Of a DNA stretch of 50,286 nucleotides, positions 8,421-15,922 are shown one piece after another. A program made the position numbers and the translations under genes. The notes beneath the pieces were generated by a model. The model was not told the origin of the DNA. It saw nothing but the letters and a program-made list of their open reading frames with translations, and ran no database searches. The stretch lies in NCBI GenBank assembly GCA_030615505.1, contig JAUWZD010000022.1:1-50286 (forward strand). The letters run 5' to 3'. Position 1 is the first letter of the stretch. Each line of letters begins with the position of its first letter. The stretch comes from Spirochaetales bacterium (GTDB lineage Bacteria > Spirochaetota > Spirochaetia > SZUA-6 > DRHE01).

Positions 8421-8927
8421 CTTCTTCAAAGGAAAAACCAAGACATTTACCGCGATGCGATTCCTTCTAGAACTGACGCAGCACATCCCACCTCGTTGTG
8501 CTCAGTATATCCGGCGATACGGACTGTACGCCTCCAGGACCAAAGGCAAGCCGCAGGCCGAAGGTGCCCGAAGGGCGGCCCGTAAGGGCGGGCCGGACAA
8601 GCCTTATGTGGTACGACTCGCCCCTCCTGGGTGGAACAAGGAGTATCTTGAACCTTCTGATCCGGCACAACACTACCCCGAAGAAGCACCCTGTTCTGTC
8701 TCTGACACAGAGAGCCGATCTACCTGTCGAAGATGCCCGCCAGGGTAGGCTAAGTTGATAGCACAAGTGTACGAGGTGGATCCTCTGGAGCGTCCTCGTT
8801 GCCATTCATTAATGAAGGTGATTGCCGTTATCACAGAGCCCGAAGAAATCCGGAATATTCCCGTCAGGGGCATATGGTCAAAATCGGCAGGTCGCCTCCA
8901 GGGCTTGATCCAGCTTCGTTGAATTGA
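8419..8927 (+). pseudogene. IS91-family transposase, C-terminal remnant with frameshifts
   Basis: Reading across two or three frames recovers the C-terminal part of a Y2-type IS91 transposase: FLLELTQHIPPRCAQYIRRY, GLYASRTKGK, YVVRLAPPGW, then in a second frame AQVYEVDPLE, CHSLMKVIAVITEPEEIRNI, and in a third VKIGRSPPGLDPASLN before a stop at 8927. The phrases QHIPP, IRRYGLYxSR, YEVDPL and CxxCxxxMKVIAxI are family hallmarks at the end of the catalytic region. The N-terminal zinc motif and catalytic tyrosines are absent, so this copy cannot move by itself. It is followed by the tail repeat. Confidence 0.75.
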
Positions 8928-9155
8928 CATTCTGTCTCGTCTCTGATTTCTCCTGGGGACTTACTGTGTCCTCAAGGCTGCCCTACGCTGTTCAGAAAGC
9001 ATCGTTTTCGACTCGTGCTCTCACAGAATCTTTTTTCTATCTGCTTTCATCTGTGCTACCCGTGGATCCAGGTCTCAAGTATCTTGATCTTCCCGGTAGC
9101 TGCCCGTTTCTGAGGTATTTTTGGCCCACCTCTACTTTTAACTTTTCCTATCACT
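8928..9155 (+). repeat. 3' tail of the IS91-like element; 9037-9155 repeated at 1-119
   Basis: Non-coding 228-base tail between the transposase remnant stop and the end of homology at TATCACT (9155). The last 119 bases are identical to the window's first 119. No mismatch between copies implies recent duplication or gene conversion. Short open frames in this segment have no ribosome site and are not taken as genes. Confidence 0.75.
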
Positions 9156-9218
9156 AAATGCTTGAAATGATTAAATGATTTTCTTATCATTTATTGTGAG
9201 CTTGTGGAGGCAACAATA

Positions 9219-10748
9219 ATGCGCCAGACTAAAAGACACCTAAGTCTATTCATGACAATTTGTATCTTTTCTGGAGTTGTTTTGGGTGCGAATATGATAG
9301 CGATGCTTAGTATGGAGTTAGTATCCCCTTTGATGTATCCCCATGAGTATGAGGATTATATTTCAAACATTTTAAGATATGATGATTTGTTAATAAGAGC
9401 ATTGTCCTTCCTTGTACCAACAATAATATCAATTATTTATTTGTTGCCTATATACCAAACAATTAATAAAAAGGATATCAATTATTTTCATCCCATAGCA
9501 AAAAAAAGATTGCTCACCTCACCGTTAATACTTGGTTTAGTAGGTTTAATCGGATGGGGGATGGCGTTTTTAGGTTATTTTTATCGAGTCTACAAACATT
9601 ATTTACCTCTTCTTATTGAACCTGCTATTAAATTCCTCATAGGAATGTTTCTAACAGGAAGTATATGCTTTGTTGTTATTTATTTTTTATTAGAATTTAT
9701 CAATAGAAAACACTTCATTCCATTTTTTTTTCCAAAGGGTAAACTGGAAGAATGCGAAGGAACAATAGTCCTCTCGATCAAAACAAGATTTTTTATTTAT
9801 TTCTTTGCCGTTGCAGTTTTTTCTGTATTTATCTTTTATAACATTATCATTGCAGTTTCGATCGATAAAGTACAAATAGAAGATATATTAGTTTATGTTA
9901 CAATATTAATGGGAGTTTTATTTGCATTTGGTATTTTTCTTACTTATATTATTTCCAGATCGTATCAGAAGCCCCTGATTGAAATGAAAAATATAACAAG
10001 CGAAATAAAGAAGGGAAATTATAAAACAAGAATACAAGTAGTTTCCAATGATGAAGTAGGAAATCTCGGTGAAAGTATCAATGAAATGGCAATTGGTTTA
10101 AAAGAAAAAGAGTTCATAAAAGATACTTTTGGAAAAGCAGTAGACCCACGGGTGCGCGACCACCTGTTAAAAGGGAATATTGAGATGGGCGGCAGTTTAT
10201 GTGAATCAACCATACTGTTTACAGATATCCGCGGCTTTACCCCCATGTCGGAAAAATACTCTCCGCAGATTGTGGTTCATCTCCTAAATCAATTCTTTGA
10301 ACAGATGAGCAGCTGCATTGAAAAAGAGGGTGGACTTGTAAATAAATATATTGGAGATGCAATCCTTGCGGTATTTGGCGCTCCGATAGAATTAAAAAAC
10401 CATGCGGATGCAGCGATACGAGCTGCTTTCGCTATGCTGGAAGAGAGGGACAGGCTTAATAAACAATTGGAAAGTCAGGGTTACCCTGTGATAAAAAGCG
10501 GTATCGGTATTCACAGTGGAGAAGTGTTGGCCGGGAATATTGGTTCCCAAAAGCGTATGGAATACACTGTCACAGGTGATGTGGTGAATGTTGCTGCCAG
10601 AGTTGAGAAGCTTTGTAAACATGCCCGGCGCGATTTATTGATTACAGAAGCTACAATTAAGAAGTTAATAGAAAGTTATGACCTAAAAGCCTTTACGAAG
10701 GCAAGAGTTCGAGGTAAGAGTGAAAGCATTGTGTTGTATTCGAATTAA
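9219..10748 (+). CDS. Class III adenylate cyclase with membrane and HAMP domains
   Basis: Makes cyclic AMP from ATP at the inner membrane. ATG 9219 is chosen because GGAGG lies eight bases upstream (9206-9210); an upstream GTG at 9204 precedes that site. Of 509 residues, about 1-245 form several hydrophobic segments (near 10-33, 60-80, 100-122, 135-162, 190-215, 222-247), then HAMP (about 245-295) and the cyclase domain (about 320-505). Catalytic residues are metal aspartates D336 (FTDIRGFT) and D380 (IGDAILAV), adenine-selecting K376 and T450 (YTVTGD), and transition-state N457 and R461 (NVAAR). The Lys/Thr pair fits class IIIb adenylate cyclases and argues against guanylate activity. It stands alone with AT-rich flanks, next to the IS91-like tail. 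Confidence 0.93.
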   Translation: MRQTKRHLSLFMTICIFSGVVLGANMIAMLSMELVSPLMYPHEYEDYISNILRYDDLLIRALSFLVPTIISIIYLLPIYQTINKKDINYFHPIAKKRLLTSPLILGLVGLIGWGMAFLGYFYRVYKHYLPLLIEPAIKFLIGMFLTGSICFVVIYFLLEFINRKHFIPFFFPKGKLEECEGTIVLSIKTRFFIYFFAVAVFSVFIFYNIIIAVSIDKVQIEDILVYVTILMGVLFAFGIFLTYIISRSYQKPLIEMKNITSEIKKGNYKTRIQVVSNDEVGNLGESINEMAIGLKEKEFIKDTFGKAVDPRVRDHLLKGNIEMGGSLCESTILFTDIRGFTPMSEKYSPQIVVHLLNQFFEQMSSCIEKEGGLVNKYIGDAILAVFGAPIELKNHADAAIRAAFAMLEERDRLNKQLESQGYPVIKSGIGIHSGEVLAGNIGSQKRMEYTVTGDVVNVAARVEKLCKHARRDLLITEATIKKLIESYDLKAFTKARVRGKSESIVLYSN

Positions 10749-11059
10749 GAAAAAAGGTCAATCAGTTGTGTTTCTCGGTTTATTTCTCATCCTGTTGTAA
10801 GATTTGTCTGGATTACTAATAAACGATGTAGATGCACAAATGGGACTATTATATAATTGGCTCCTTATCATATTTCTGTAACAGCTTTAAAATACATTCT
10901 ATTGCTAACCGGATTTCTCACAAAAACTACTATAAAGAGGGAGCAGAAGTTTGTTGTCGCCAGACAAAGTTTTAATGAAAAGGTATTTCTAGTTGATTGA
11001 TCACTATGTCAACGCAAATGTATCCATGAAAAATTTTGATGAAGTGCTGATTTTATTTC
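10749..11059. other. Gene-free AT-rich gap
   Basis: About 310 bases between the cyclase stop and the tetR promoter. I see no open frame with a ribosome site, no strong hairpin with a T run and no repeat. Confidence 0.5.
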
Positions 11060-11098
11060 TTGACAAAAGAATTTAGCAGTGTTATTATAACATTGTTA
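11060..11098 (+). promoter_or_regulatory. Promoter of the TetR gene overlapped by its likely operator
   Basis: TTGACA (11060-11065) and TATTAT (11083-11088) are spaced by 17 bases. The inverted repeat TAACATTGTTA (11088-11098) begins at the last base of the -10 box. The same repeat occurs twice upstream of the next gene, so this is read as a TetR autoregulation site. Confidence 0.75.
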
Positions 11099-11116
11099 AG
11101 CAATAAAGGAGAGAAG

Positions 11117-11707
11117 GTGACCAGGCGGGCAAATCCAGAACTTCCGGAAAAGATACTCGCCGAGGCAGAGAAGATTGTCGTTGCCTCGGGACATGATGCA
11201 ATCACCATGCGTGATCTAGCCAAACGTGTTGGTGTAACCGCGACCTCCATCTACCATTACTTTAAAAATAAAGAGAAGCTGCTTTTACAGATCAAGCTTC
11301 AAGCGGTGGAGAAACTCAACGAGCGCATCCGGCGCCTCGATCCCGCCTTGACACCGATGGAGGCCATACACCGTTTAGGAGAAGAGTACATCGCCTTTGC
11401 CGAGGAGCATCCCAACCTGTACCGGTTGCTCTTCGAAACACCAATAGGCCTGACACCTCTAGGACAAGCGGAGCAGCCTGTTCTGTACTATACCTATTAT
11501 GCGGCCCGAAACACCCTGGATCGTATGGTCGAAACAAAGACGCATCGACATGATTCCCGCTACGGTGCCATGATGGGTTGGATCATGCTTCATGGGTTTT
11601 GTTCTTTGATCATGTCCGGAAACCTGCAGCTTGTAGAAGGAATGAACCGGGAAGAGCTCAAAGAACTCTTCTTACGCTTTTATAGTAGTGGAGGACGCCT
11701 GGATTGA
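11117..11707 (+). CDS. TetR-family transcriptional repressor (WHG-type C-terminus)
   Basis: 196-residue dimeric repressor. GTG 11117 is chosen because AAGGAG lies at 11107-11112; an upstream in-frame TTG at 11060 coincides with the -35 box and so cannot be the start. The N-terminal helix-turn-helix (about 10-55) reads AITMRDLAKRVGVTATSIYH then YFKNKEKLL, the TetR signature. The C-terminal ligand domain has GWIMLHGFCSLIMSG, as in TetR C-terminal domains with the WHG motif. A promoter-overlapping copy of TAACATTGTTA and a double copy in front of the flavoprotein gene 74 bases downstream imply it represses itself and that gene. The ligand is unknown, possibly a redox-active or aromatic compound given the flavoprotein. 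Confidence 0.9.
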   Translation: MTRRANPELPEKILAEAEKIVVASGHDAITMRDLAKRVGVTATSIYHYFKNKEKLLLQIKLQAVEKLNERIRRLDPALTPMEAIHRLGEEYIAFAEEHPNLYRLLFETPIGLTPLGQAEQPVLYYTYYAARNTLDRMVETKTHRHDSRYGAMMGWIMLHGFCSLIMSGNLQLVEGMNREELKELFLRFYSSGGRLD

Positions 11708-11740
11708 AACTTATTAAGATTTTTTTATTACTTTAATACT

Positions 11741-11765
11741 TAACAATGTTAAATTAACATTGTTA
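11741..11765 (+). promoter_or_regulatory. Perfect 25-bp palindrome, probable TetR operator
   Basis: Two inverted copies of TAACAATGTTA (11741-11751) and TAACATTGTTA (11755-11765) form one palindrome centred on 11753, between tetR and the flavoprotein gene, just upstream of its AAGGAG. Each half is itself an inverted repeat (TAACA, one base, TGTTA), so up to two repressor dimers could bind. The half-site matches the one at the tetR promoter. Confidence 0.8.
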
Positions 11766-11781
11766 TACAAGGAGAATAAGA

Positions 11782-13173
11782 ATGAAGATTGTTGTTTTAA
11801 ACGGCAGCCCTAAAGGGCCGGTCAGTGTGACCATGCAGTACGTGAATTATATTGCTCGCAAGTTCCCCGAGCACGAGTTCAAGATCTTTCATGTGGCTCA
11901 GAAGATCCACGGTCTGGAGAAGGACCCGGAGCGCTTTATGGAGATTGTGGAGGAGGTGCGCTCAGCAGAAGGCGTACTGTGGGCCTTTCCCCTGTACATC
12001 CTTTTAGTCAGCTCTCAGTACAAGCGTTTCATCGAACTGATTAGTGAGAGGGGAGCCAGTGAGGCGTTTCGAGGACGATATGCAGCCGCTTTATCAACTT
12101 CCATAAATTTCTACGATACAACTGCCCATGCCTACATTCACGGAATATGTGATGATTTGGGCATGAAATTTCTCGGCTCCTATTCAGCCCATATGCAGGA
12201 TCTATTGAAACCGGATGAACGAATGCGGCTTGAGCTCTTCGCCCAGGAGCTCTTTGCAGGAATCAAAGAGAAGGCGAACCCTCCCCGCCTCTATCAAACT
12301 CTCAATTACAATCCGATTCCCTATAGAGCATCAGCTCCACGGAGACACGTTTCTACAAACGGCAAACGGGTCGTCATTCTCAGCGATGCTCAACCGCATC
12401 AGACAAATCTTCTGAACATGATCCAGAGGCTTAAAAGTATTTTAAAAGGGAACGTGGAGGTTTTCAATCTGCATGACCTTGATATTAGAGGGGGCTGTCT
12501 GGGTTGTCTGCGCTGTGGTTCCGACAATCGCTGCGTCTATACCGGGAAAGACGGATTCATTGATTTTTATAATTCAACCTTGAAGAAAGCCGATGTGATA
12601 GTCTTCGCAGGAGCCATTGTAGACCGTCAGCTTTCCTGGAAATGGCGGCAGTTCTTCGACAGAAGCTTCTTCAACTGCCACACTCCTTCACTTATAGGCA
12701 AGCAGTTCGCCTTCCTCATCAGCGGTCCCTTAAGCCGGCTTCCGGAGATGAGGCTTGTGTACGAAGCCTGGGTGGAGATCCAGCAATCTAACCTTGCAGC
12801 GTTTCTCTCCGATGAGACGGAGAATACATCTGACCTCGAAAATTCTCTCTACTCGCTGGCCGGGCGTTTGATCCGCCAGTGCGAGGCAGGCTATATACGC
12901 CCTCGTACCTTTCTCAGTGTCGGCGGTATGAAAGTATTCCGGGATGATATCTGGGCGGGCTTGCGTATCATATTTCGGGCTGATCACAAGGCTTACAAAC
13001 GCATGGGAATTTATGACTTTCCCCAGAAGAAGATCGGCAAAAGGATACTCATGTCCCTGGCATGGCTGATTACCGGTCTGCCGGGTATCCGCCGACGCTT
13101 TCAGGATGTGATGAAAAAGCAGATGTTAAAACCCTATGAAAAAATCCTGCAAAATGCCGGAAGGGTTTCCTGA
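11782..13173 (+). CDS. Tandem flavodoxin-fold NAD(P)H/iron-sulfur flavoprotein
   Basis: 463 residues with two flavodoxin-like halves. The N-terminal half begins MKIVVLNGSPKGPVSVT (FMN phosphate loop, about 1-17) and has WAFPLYILLVSSQYKRFIE (68-86), the usual FMN-reductase second loop. The second half begins near 195 (KRVVILSDAQPHQTNL) and carries C239-x2-C242-x2-C245-x5-C251, the compact cysteine motif of iron-sulfur flavoproteins that binds a [4Fe-4S] cluster; it has VDRQLSWKWRQFFDR in place of the second loop. The C-terminal 80 residues are basic and hydrophobic (RILMSLAWLITGLPGIRRRF), perhaps peripheral membrane contact. It is preceded by AAGGAG and a TetR operator, so expression should be inducible. 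The likely role is electron transfer to a toxic or xenobiotic electron acceptor; the substrate is unknown. Confidence 0.8.
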   Translation: MKIVVLNGSPKGPVSVTMQYVNYIARKFPEHEFKIFHVAQKIHGLEKDPERFMEIVEEVRSAEGVLWAFPLYILLVSSQYKRFIELISERGASEAFRGRYAAALSTSINFYDTTAHAYIHGICDDLGMKFLGSYSAHMQDLLKPDERMRLELFAQELFAGIKEKANPPRLYQTLNYNPIPYRASAPRRHVSTNGKRVVILSDAQPHQTNLLNMIQRLKSILKGNVEVFNLHDLDIRGGCLGCLRCGSDNRCVYTGKDGFIDFYNSTLKKADVIVFAGAIVDRQLSWKWRQFFDRSFFNCHTPSLIGKQFAFLISGPLSRLPEMRLVYEAWVEIQQSNLAAFLSDETENTSDLENSLYSLAGRLIRQCEAGYIRPRTFLSVGGMKVFRDDIWAGLRIIFRADHKAYKRMGIYDFPQKKIGKRILMSLAWLITGLPGIRRRFQDVMKKQMLKPYEKILQNAGRVS

Positions 13174-13208
13174 GCCGGGCGGCAGAAAAACGAAGAAGGT
13201 AGTAAATC

Positions 13209-13599
13209 ATGGAAAGGTTTACCTGGAAGATAAGAATTACAGTGCTGTGGATTATTATGGCAGTGGCAATGTCGGCCCACCATGTGTTGGATTTTATGGA
13301 GCGGGACGTTGTGGAGCAAATCTGGGAGATGCAGATGGGCGCGGGAATGCTCGTATTTATGGCGCTCGCCTGGCTGGTTCCCTTGATCATGGCTGTACTT
13401 GTCCATGACTCTAAAGGATTCTGCAAACCGTTGGGCGAATATCGTTCTGGGGGTTGCCTTAATGCTGTTCAACATCCGGCACCTGGTTGAGCATTTGACC
13501 CCTCCAGAGGTTCACCAGATACTGATTGTGGTTTTAACGGTTGTAGTCCCAGCGCTGATCGCGTGGTATGCATGGAAGTGGCCTAAACAGGAAGAATGA
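13209..13599 (+). pseudogene. Small membrane protein (DUF6326-like), interrupted by a frameshift
   Basis: Starts at ATG 13209 after GAAGGTAG. The first frame gives three hydrophobic stretches (ITVLWIIMAVAMSAHHVLDF, MQMGAGMLVFMALAWL, VPLIMAVL); near 13396-13400 the sensible reading moves by one base into LTLKDSANRWANIVLGVALM and a last helix ending WYAWKWPKQEE. Joined, they form a four-helix protein of about 130 residues. The features RWANI and WYAWKW recall DUF6326-type small membrane proteins. The frameshift may be a real mutation, a sequencing error or programmed. It follows the flavoprotein by 35 bases and probably shares its TetR-controlled transcript. Confidence 0.6.
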
Positions 13600-13664
13600 G
13601 AGAAATTTGAAAGATGCAGCGGATAAGTGAGCCGCAGGTTCGGTAAACAGGATACCGCAACATC

Positions 13665-13738
13665 GCCTAACTCGGGCGTTGCGGCTCACTCCGTTCGTCC
13701 AAATGCTTTGTACTTCGCAAAGCCCGGAAGCGTTAGAT
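13665..13738 (+). other. attC-like integron recombination site
   Basis: The 74-base element starts with GCCTAAC (fits RYYYAAC) and ends with GTTAGAT (fits GTTRRRY). Inner arms TCGGGC (13672-13677) and GCCCGGA (13722-13728) pair with one unpaired extra G at 13726/13727, and a further TTGCG/CGCAA stem (13679-13683, 13716-13720) encloses a loop of about 32 bases. This is the R/L-box plan with an extrahelical base that integron integrases recognise. No integrase gene is in the window. A competing hairpin, CCGCAAC (13655-13661) with GTTGCGG (13678-13684), also exists, so the call is probable, not proven. Confidence 0.6.
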
Positions 13739-13830
13739 ATGAAGAAGAAATAATGCTTTAAACGTTTAAAGATGAATATCGAAAATATAAAAAGAAAGCC
13801 AGACGATGGCTATAAAATATGGAGGAGAAG

Positions 13831-14235
13831 ATGAATACTAAAAATAAGAAATGGGTCATAATAAAAAAAGTATTAAAAAGAGAACTGGGTAGGACATGGT
13901 TCTTTTTTCTGTTTAAATGTTTATTGCCAAGTAAATCACTGTTTAAAAATAGCCGATGGGGAAAAGTGAAGAATGCTGAGTCTGATTTCATTAAACCTTA
14001 TAGTCTGGCAGCAACGCTATATATTAAGCTCAAAGAAAAATTTGGAAAAGAAAGGGCTTTTAAAATAATGAGAAATATTATTGTACCGGTAGGCTGTAAT
14101 CAGCAAACTGCTCTGCTAAATTTAATTGATATATCTGATGATGAACCAATGAAGCGGCTCATGGCATTCAATAATTTAATGGAAAAAAAAGGAGCCACCC
14201 AATTCAATGATAGACAATATGCTATCATACCTTAA
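13831..14235 (+). CDS. Hypothetical protein, possibly truncated ATC-hydrolase-like
   Basis: 134 residues from ATG 13831, chosen because GGAGG lies at 13821-13825; an in-frame ATG at 13819 precedes that site. It is basic at the N-terminus with one hydrophobic stretch (TWFFFLFKCLLP), followed by FIKPYSLAATLYIKLKEKFG and KERAFKIMRNIIVPVG, which faintly recall L-2-amino-thiazoline-4-carboxylate hydrolase-like proteins. Those are usually longer, so this may be 3'-truncated; the stop is followed within about 25 bases by a run of 16 adenines. It lies directly downstream of the attC-like site in the same orientation, as a cassette gene would. Function unknown. Confidence 0.5.
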   Translation: MNTKNKKWVIIKKVLKRELGRTWFFFLFKCLLPSKSLFKNSRWGKVKNAESDFIKPYSLAATLYIKLKEKFGKERAFKIMRNIIVPVGCNQQTALLNLIDISDDEPMKRLMAFNNLMEKKGATQFNDRQYAIIP

Positions 14236-14296
14236 AATCTTGTTATTTTAGCAAAAAAAAAAAAAAAACCACCGCCCGAAAATGTTATGTTGGATT

Positions 14297-14480
14297 TTAT
14301 CGTGTAAAAATCAGGTTGCGGATGTAATCTGCGATGGGTAAAACAAAGTATAGAAGCATAAGAAACAGCATTAATAATTGCTGCCAGAATATGCTAAATC
14401 CACCAATAAGGAATATCGGACTTACATGAATAAAGAAATGGGCAGGTATCGTGCCCAGGTGACCTGAACAGTTCAAGGGC
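14297..14480 (-). pseudogene. Possible small membrane-protein fragment
   Basis: The minus strand reads LGTIPAHFFIHVSPIFLIGG, then FSIFWQQLLMLFLMLLYFVL and PIADYIRNLIFTR before a stop: two hydrophobic helices with a plausible loop. There is no ribosome site and its upstream end runs into the start of the DUF4872 fragment on the other strand. Treat as a likely broken gene end; no family recognised. Confidence 0.25.
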
Positions 14481-14912
14481 ATGGATTTCTTCGGTTGTCT
14501 TTTCAACACCTTTGTCTATATCGAGATCGGCGGCACCGGAGGCAGCGCCTTCCGTCCTATGTATGCTAAGTTCCTTGAGGAGGCGAGCTCTATGGTAGAT
14601 GAACCAAATCTAGACGAGGTAGCTAAAATGTTAAAGGAATCAGGAAAGGTCTGGGCCGAGATCGCAATGGCTGCTCTTCCAGATTCCTGGCCTATACTCA
14701 GGAAGACAAGAGAATTGACAATTGAAAAGAATAGGATCTTTGAAGAGCAAGAGTCAGGTGCCTTGGAGAAAACGGAAAATATCAATATCGAGCTGGATGA
14801 ATTGCGGGAGAGAGATACCGCACCTTTATTGGAAGATTTGAAGCAGAAAATAATTGAGTGCCATCAGATAGAGGAGAGGGCATTTAGGAGATTAAATGAG
14901 GTTGTCCAATAG
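14481..14912 (+). pseudogene. 3' fragment of a BtrH/DUF4872-type protein
   Basis: The recognisable part begins at IEIGGTGGSAFRPMYAKFLE (about 14520) and continues as helices (VWAEIAMAALPDSWPILRKT, ELRERDTAPLLEDLKQKIIE) to the end. The start IGTGG-FR-MYA-FLEEA is typical of the middle of DUF4872/butirosin BtrH-like proteins, cysteine-protease-fold enzymes of about 330 residues; the N-terminal catalytic half is missing. The frame opens at ATG 14481 without a ribosome site and the reading before 14520 looks foreign. Best read as a 5'-truncated remnant left by a rearrangement in the mosaic region. Confidence 0.55.
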
Positions 14913-15002
14913 GGTGGTAGAATGATAAATAAGAATAGAGTGAAAAATTCAGAGGGGTTCGGAACTCTGCGTCGCTACGCTTCTCGCCCTCACTTTGTTC
15001 GG

Positions 15003-15091
15003 GTCATATAATAGCGGATAAAAGACTCACTTCGTTTGCCCCAATTTGCCCTATCGGGCAAATTTCTTTTATCCACAAAACTTTATATGAC
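15003..15091. other. Long nested hairpin between broken genes
   Basis: GTCATATAA (15003-15011) pairs with TTATATGAC (15083-15091), GGATAAAAG (15016-15024) with CTTTTATCC (15066-15074), and TTTGCCC (15045-15051) with GGGCAAA (15056-15062). The lengths and nesting recall folded attC sites, but the conserved AAC/GTT triplets are missing. It has no terminal T run, so it is not a standard terminator. It lies 72 bases upstream of the HEAT-repeat gene. Confidence 0.45.
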
Positions 15092-15162
15092 ATTCCGCCC
15101 ATTCGCCGTGGGGAAATATATAAAAAGTCGTTAATATTAGTATGGAAAACGGAGGTAATAAA

Positions 15163-15922
15163 ATGGCAGCAATAGAAGAAATACTTAAATCAAAGAAGAA
15201 GCCAAAAGAAATTGTCACTCTTTTGGCTCAAAAGTTAAAGTGTGATAAGGAACTGGTTGTAAACCTTATTAGATGTTTTGAAAATGGCTCTGTTGCCGAG
15301 AAGGGTAATTGTATGGAAGCAATAGAATATGTTACCAAGGAAGATCCGCAATTTGCAAAAAATTGTCTTGATTTTATTATTGAACAGATCAATGACAAGG
15401 CCTGGAGGGTAAAATGGGAAACTGCCAGAATAATTGGTAATACCGCTCAAAAATTTCCAGATAAAGTTAAAGAAACAGTCCCAAAGCTTTTGGAGAATAC
15501 AAAGGATAAAGGTACAGTTATGAGATGGAGCGTAGCCTTCGCCTTAACTGAAATCGCAAAAAGCGTGAAGATACAGCTACTGCCTTGTTAGAAATCAGTA
15601 AAAAGAAAGAAGATAATGTTATTCGTGAAATGATAATCTGGGTTGGGGACGATGACCCCAATATCCGAAGGGTTGCTAGTGAAGGCTTGAGGGGTGTTGC
15701 ACGAAGAAATCCGGAAAAGGTTTTACCTGTAATCGAAAGGCTAAAAACTGATGATAGCCTTTATGTCAAGAAATCGGTCGTTGCTCTTCTCAGGGCAATA
15801 AGCAAGAAGAATCCAGCACTGGCGTATGTTTTATCCCAGTCTTGCCATTTTTGTCAGATTCTGAAGAAGAACTTGATAGGACGATAAAAACAGTGAAAGA
15901 ATGTGGAGCAGATTTCGCATAG
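15163..15922 (+). pseudogene. HEAT-repeat protein gene with two frameshifts
   Basis: ATG 15163 follows GGAGG (15151-15155). The first frame carries helical repeats (AIEEILKSKKKPKEIVTLLA, MRWSVAFALTEIAKS) to about 15563; a missing base moves the reading to EDTATALLEISKKKED and WVGDDDPNIRRVASEGLRGV; a second missing base near 15833 restores LPFLSDSEEELDRTIKTVKE and CGADFA with a stop at 15920-15922. The repaired product of about 253 residues is made of HEAT-type alpha-helical repeats, probably a cytoplasmic protein-interaction scaffold. Both shifts are single-base losses, so relaxed selection or sequencing error are both possible. The 3' end abuts an antisense ankyrin fragment exactly. Confidence 0.65.

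Noticed and set aside
8447-8930. Several overlapping open frames of 80-112 residues on both strands
   Set aside because: They are shadows of the GC-rich IS91 transposase remnant, whose motifs occur only on the plus strand across frames.
15790-15915. Extension of the ankyrin frame past LHYA to a stop at 15790
   Set aside because: This part is the reverse complement of the HEAT gene's 3' end and has no ankyrin pattern, so it is a junction artefact.
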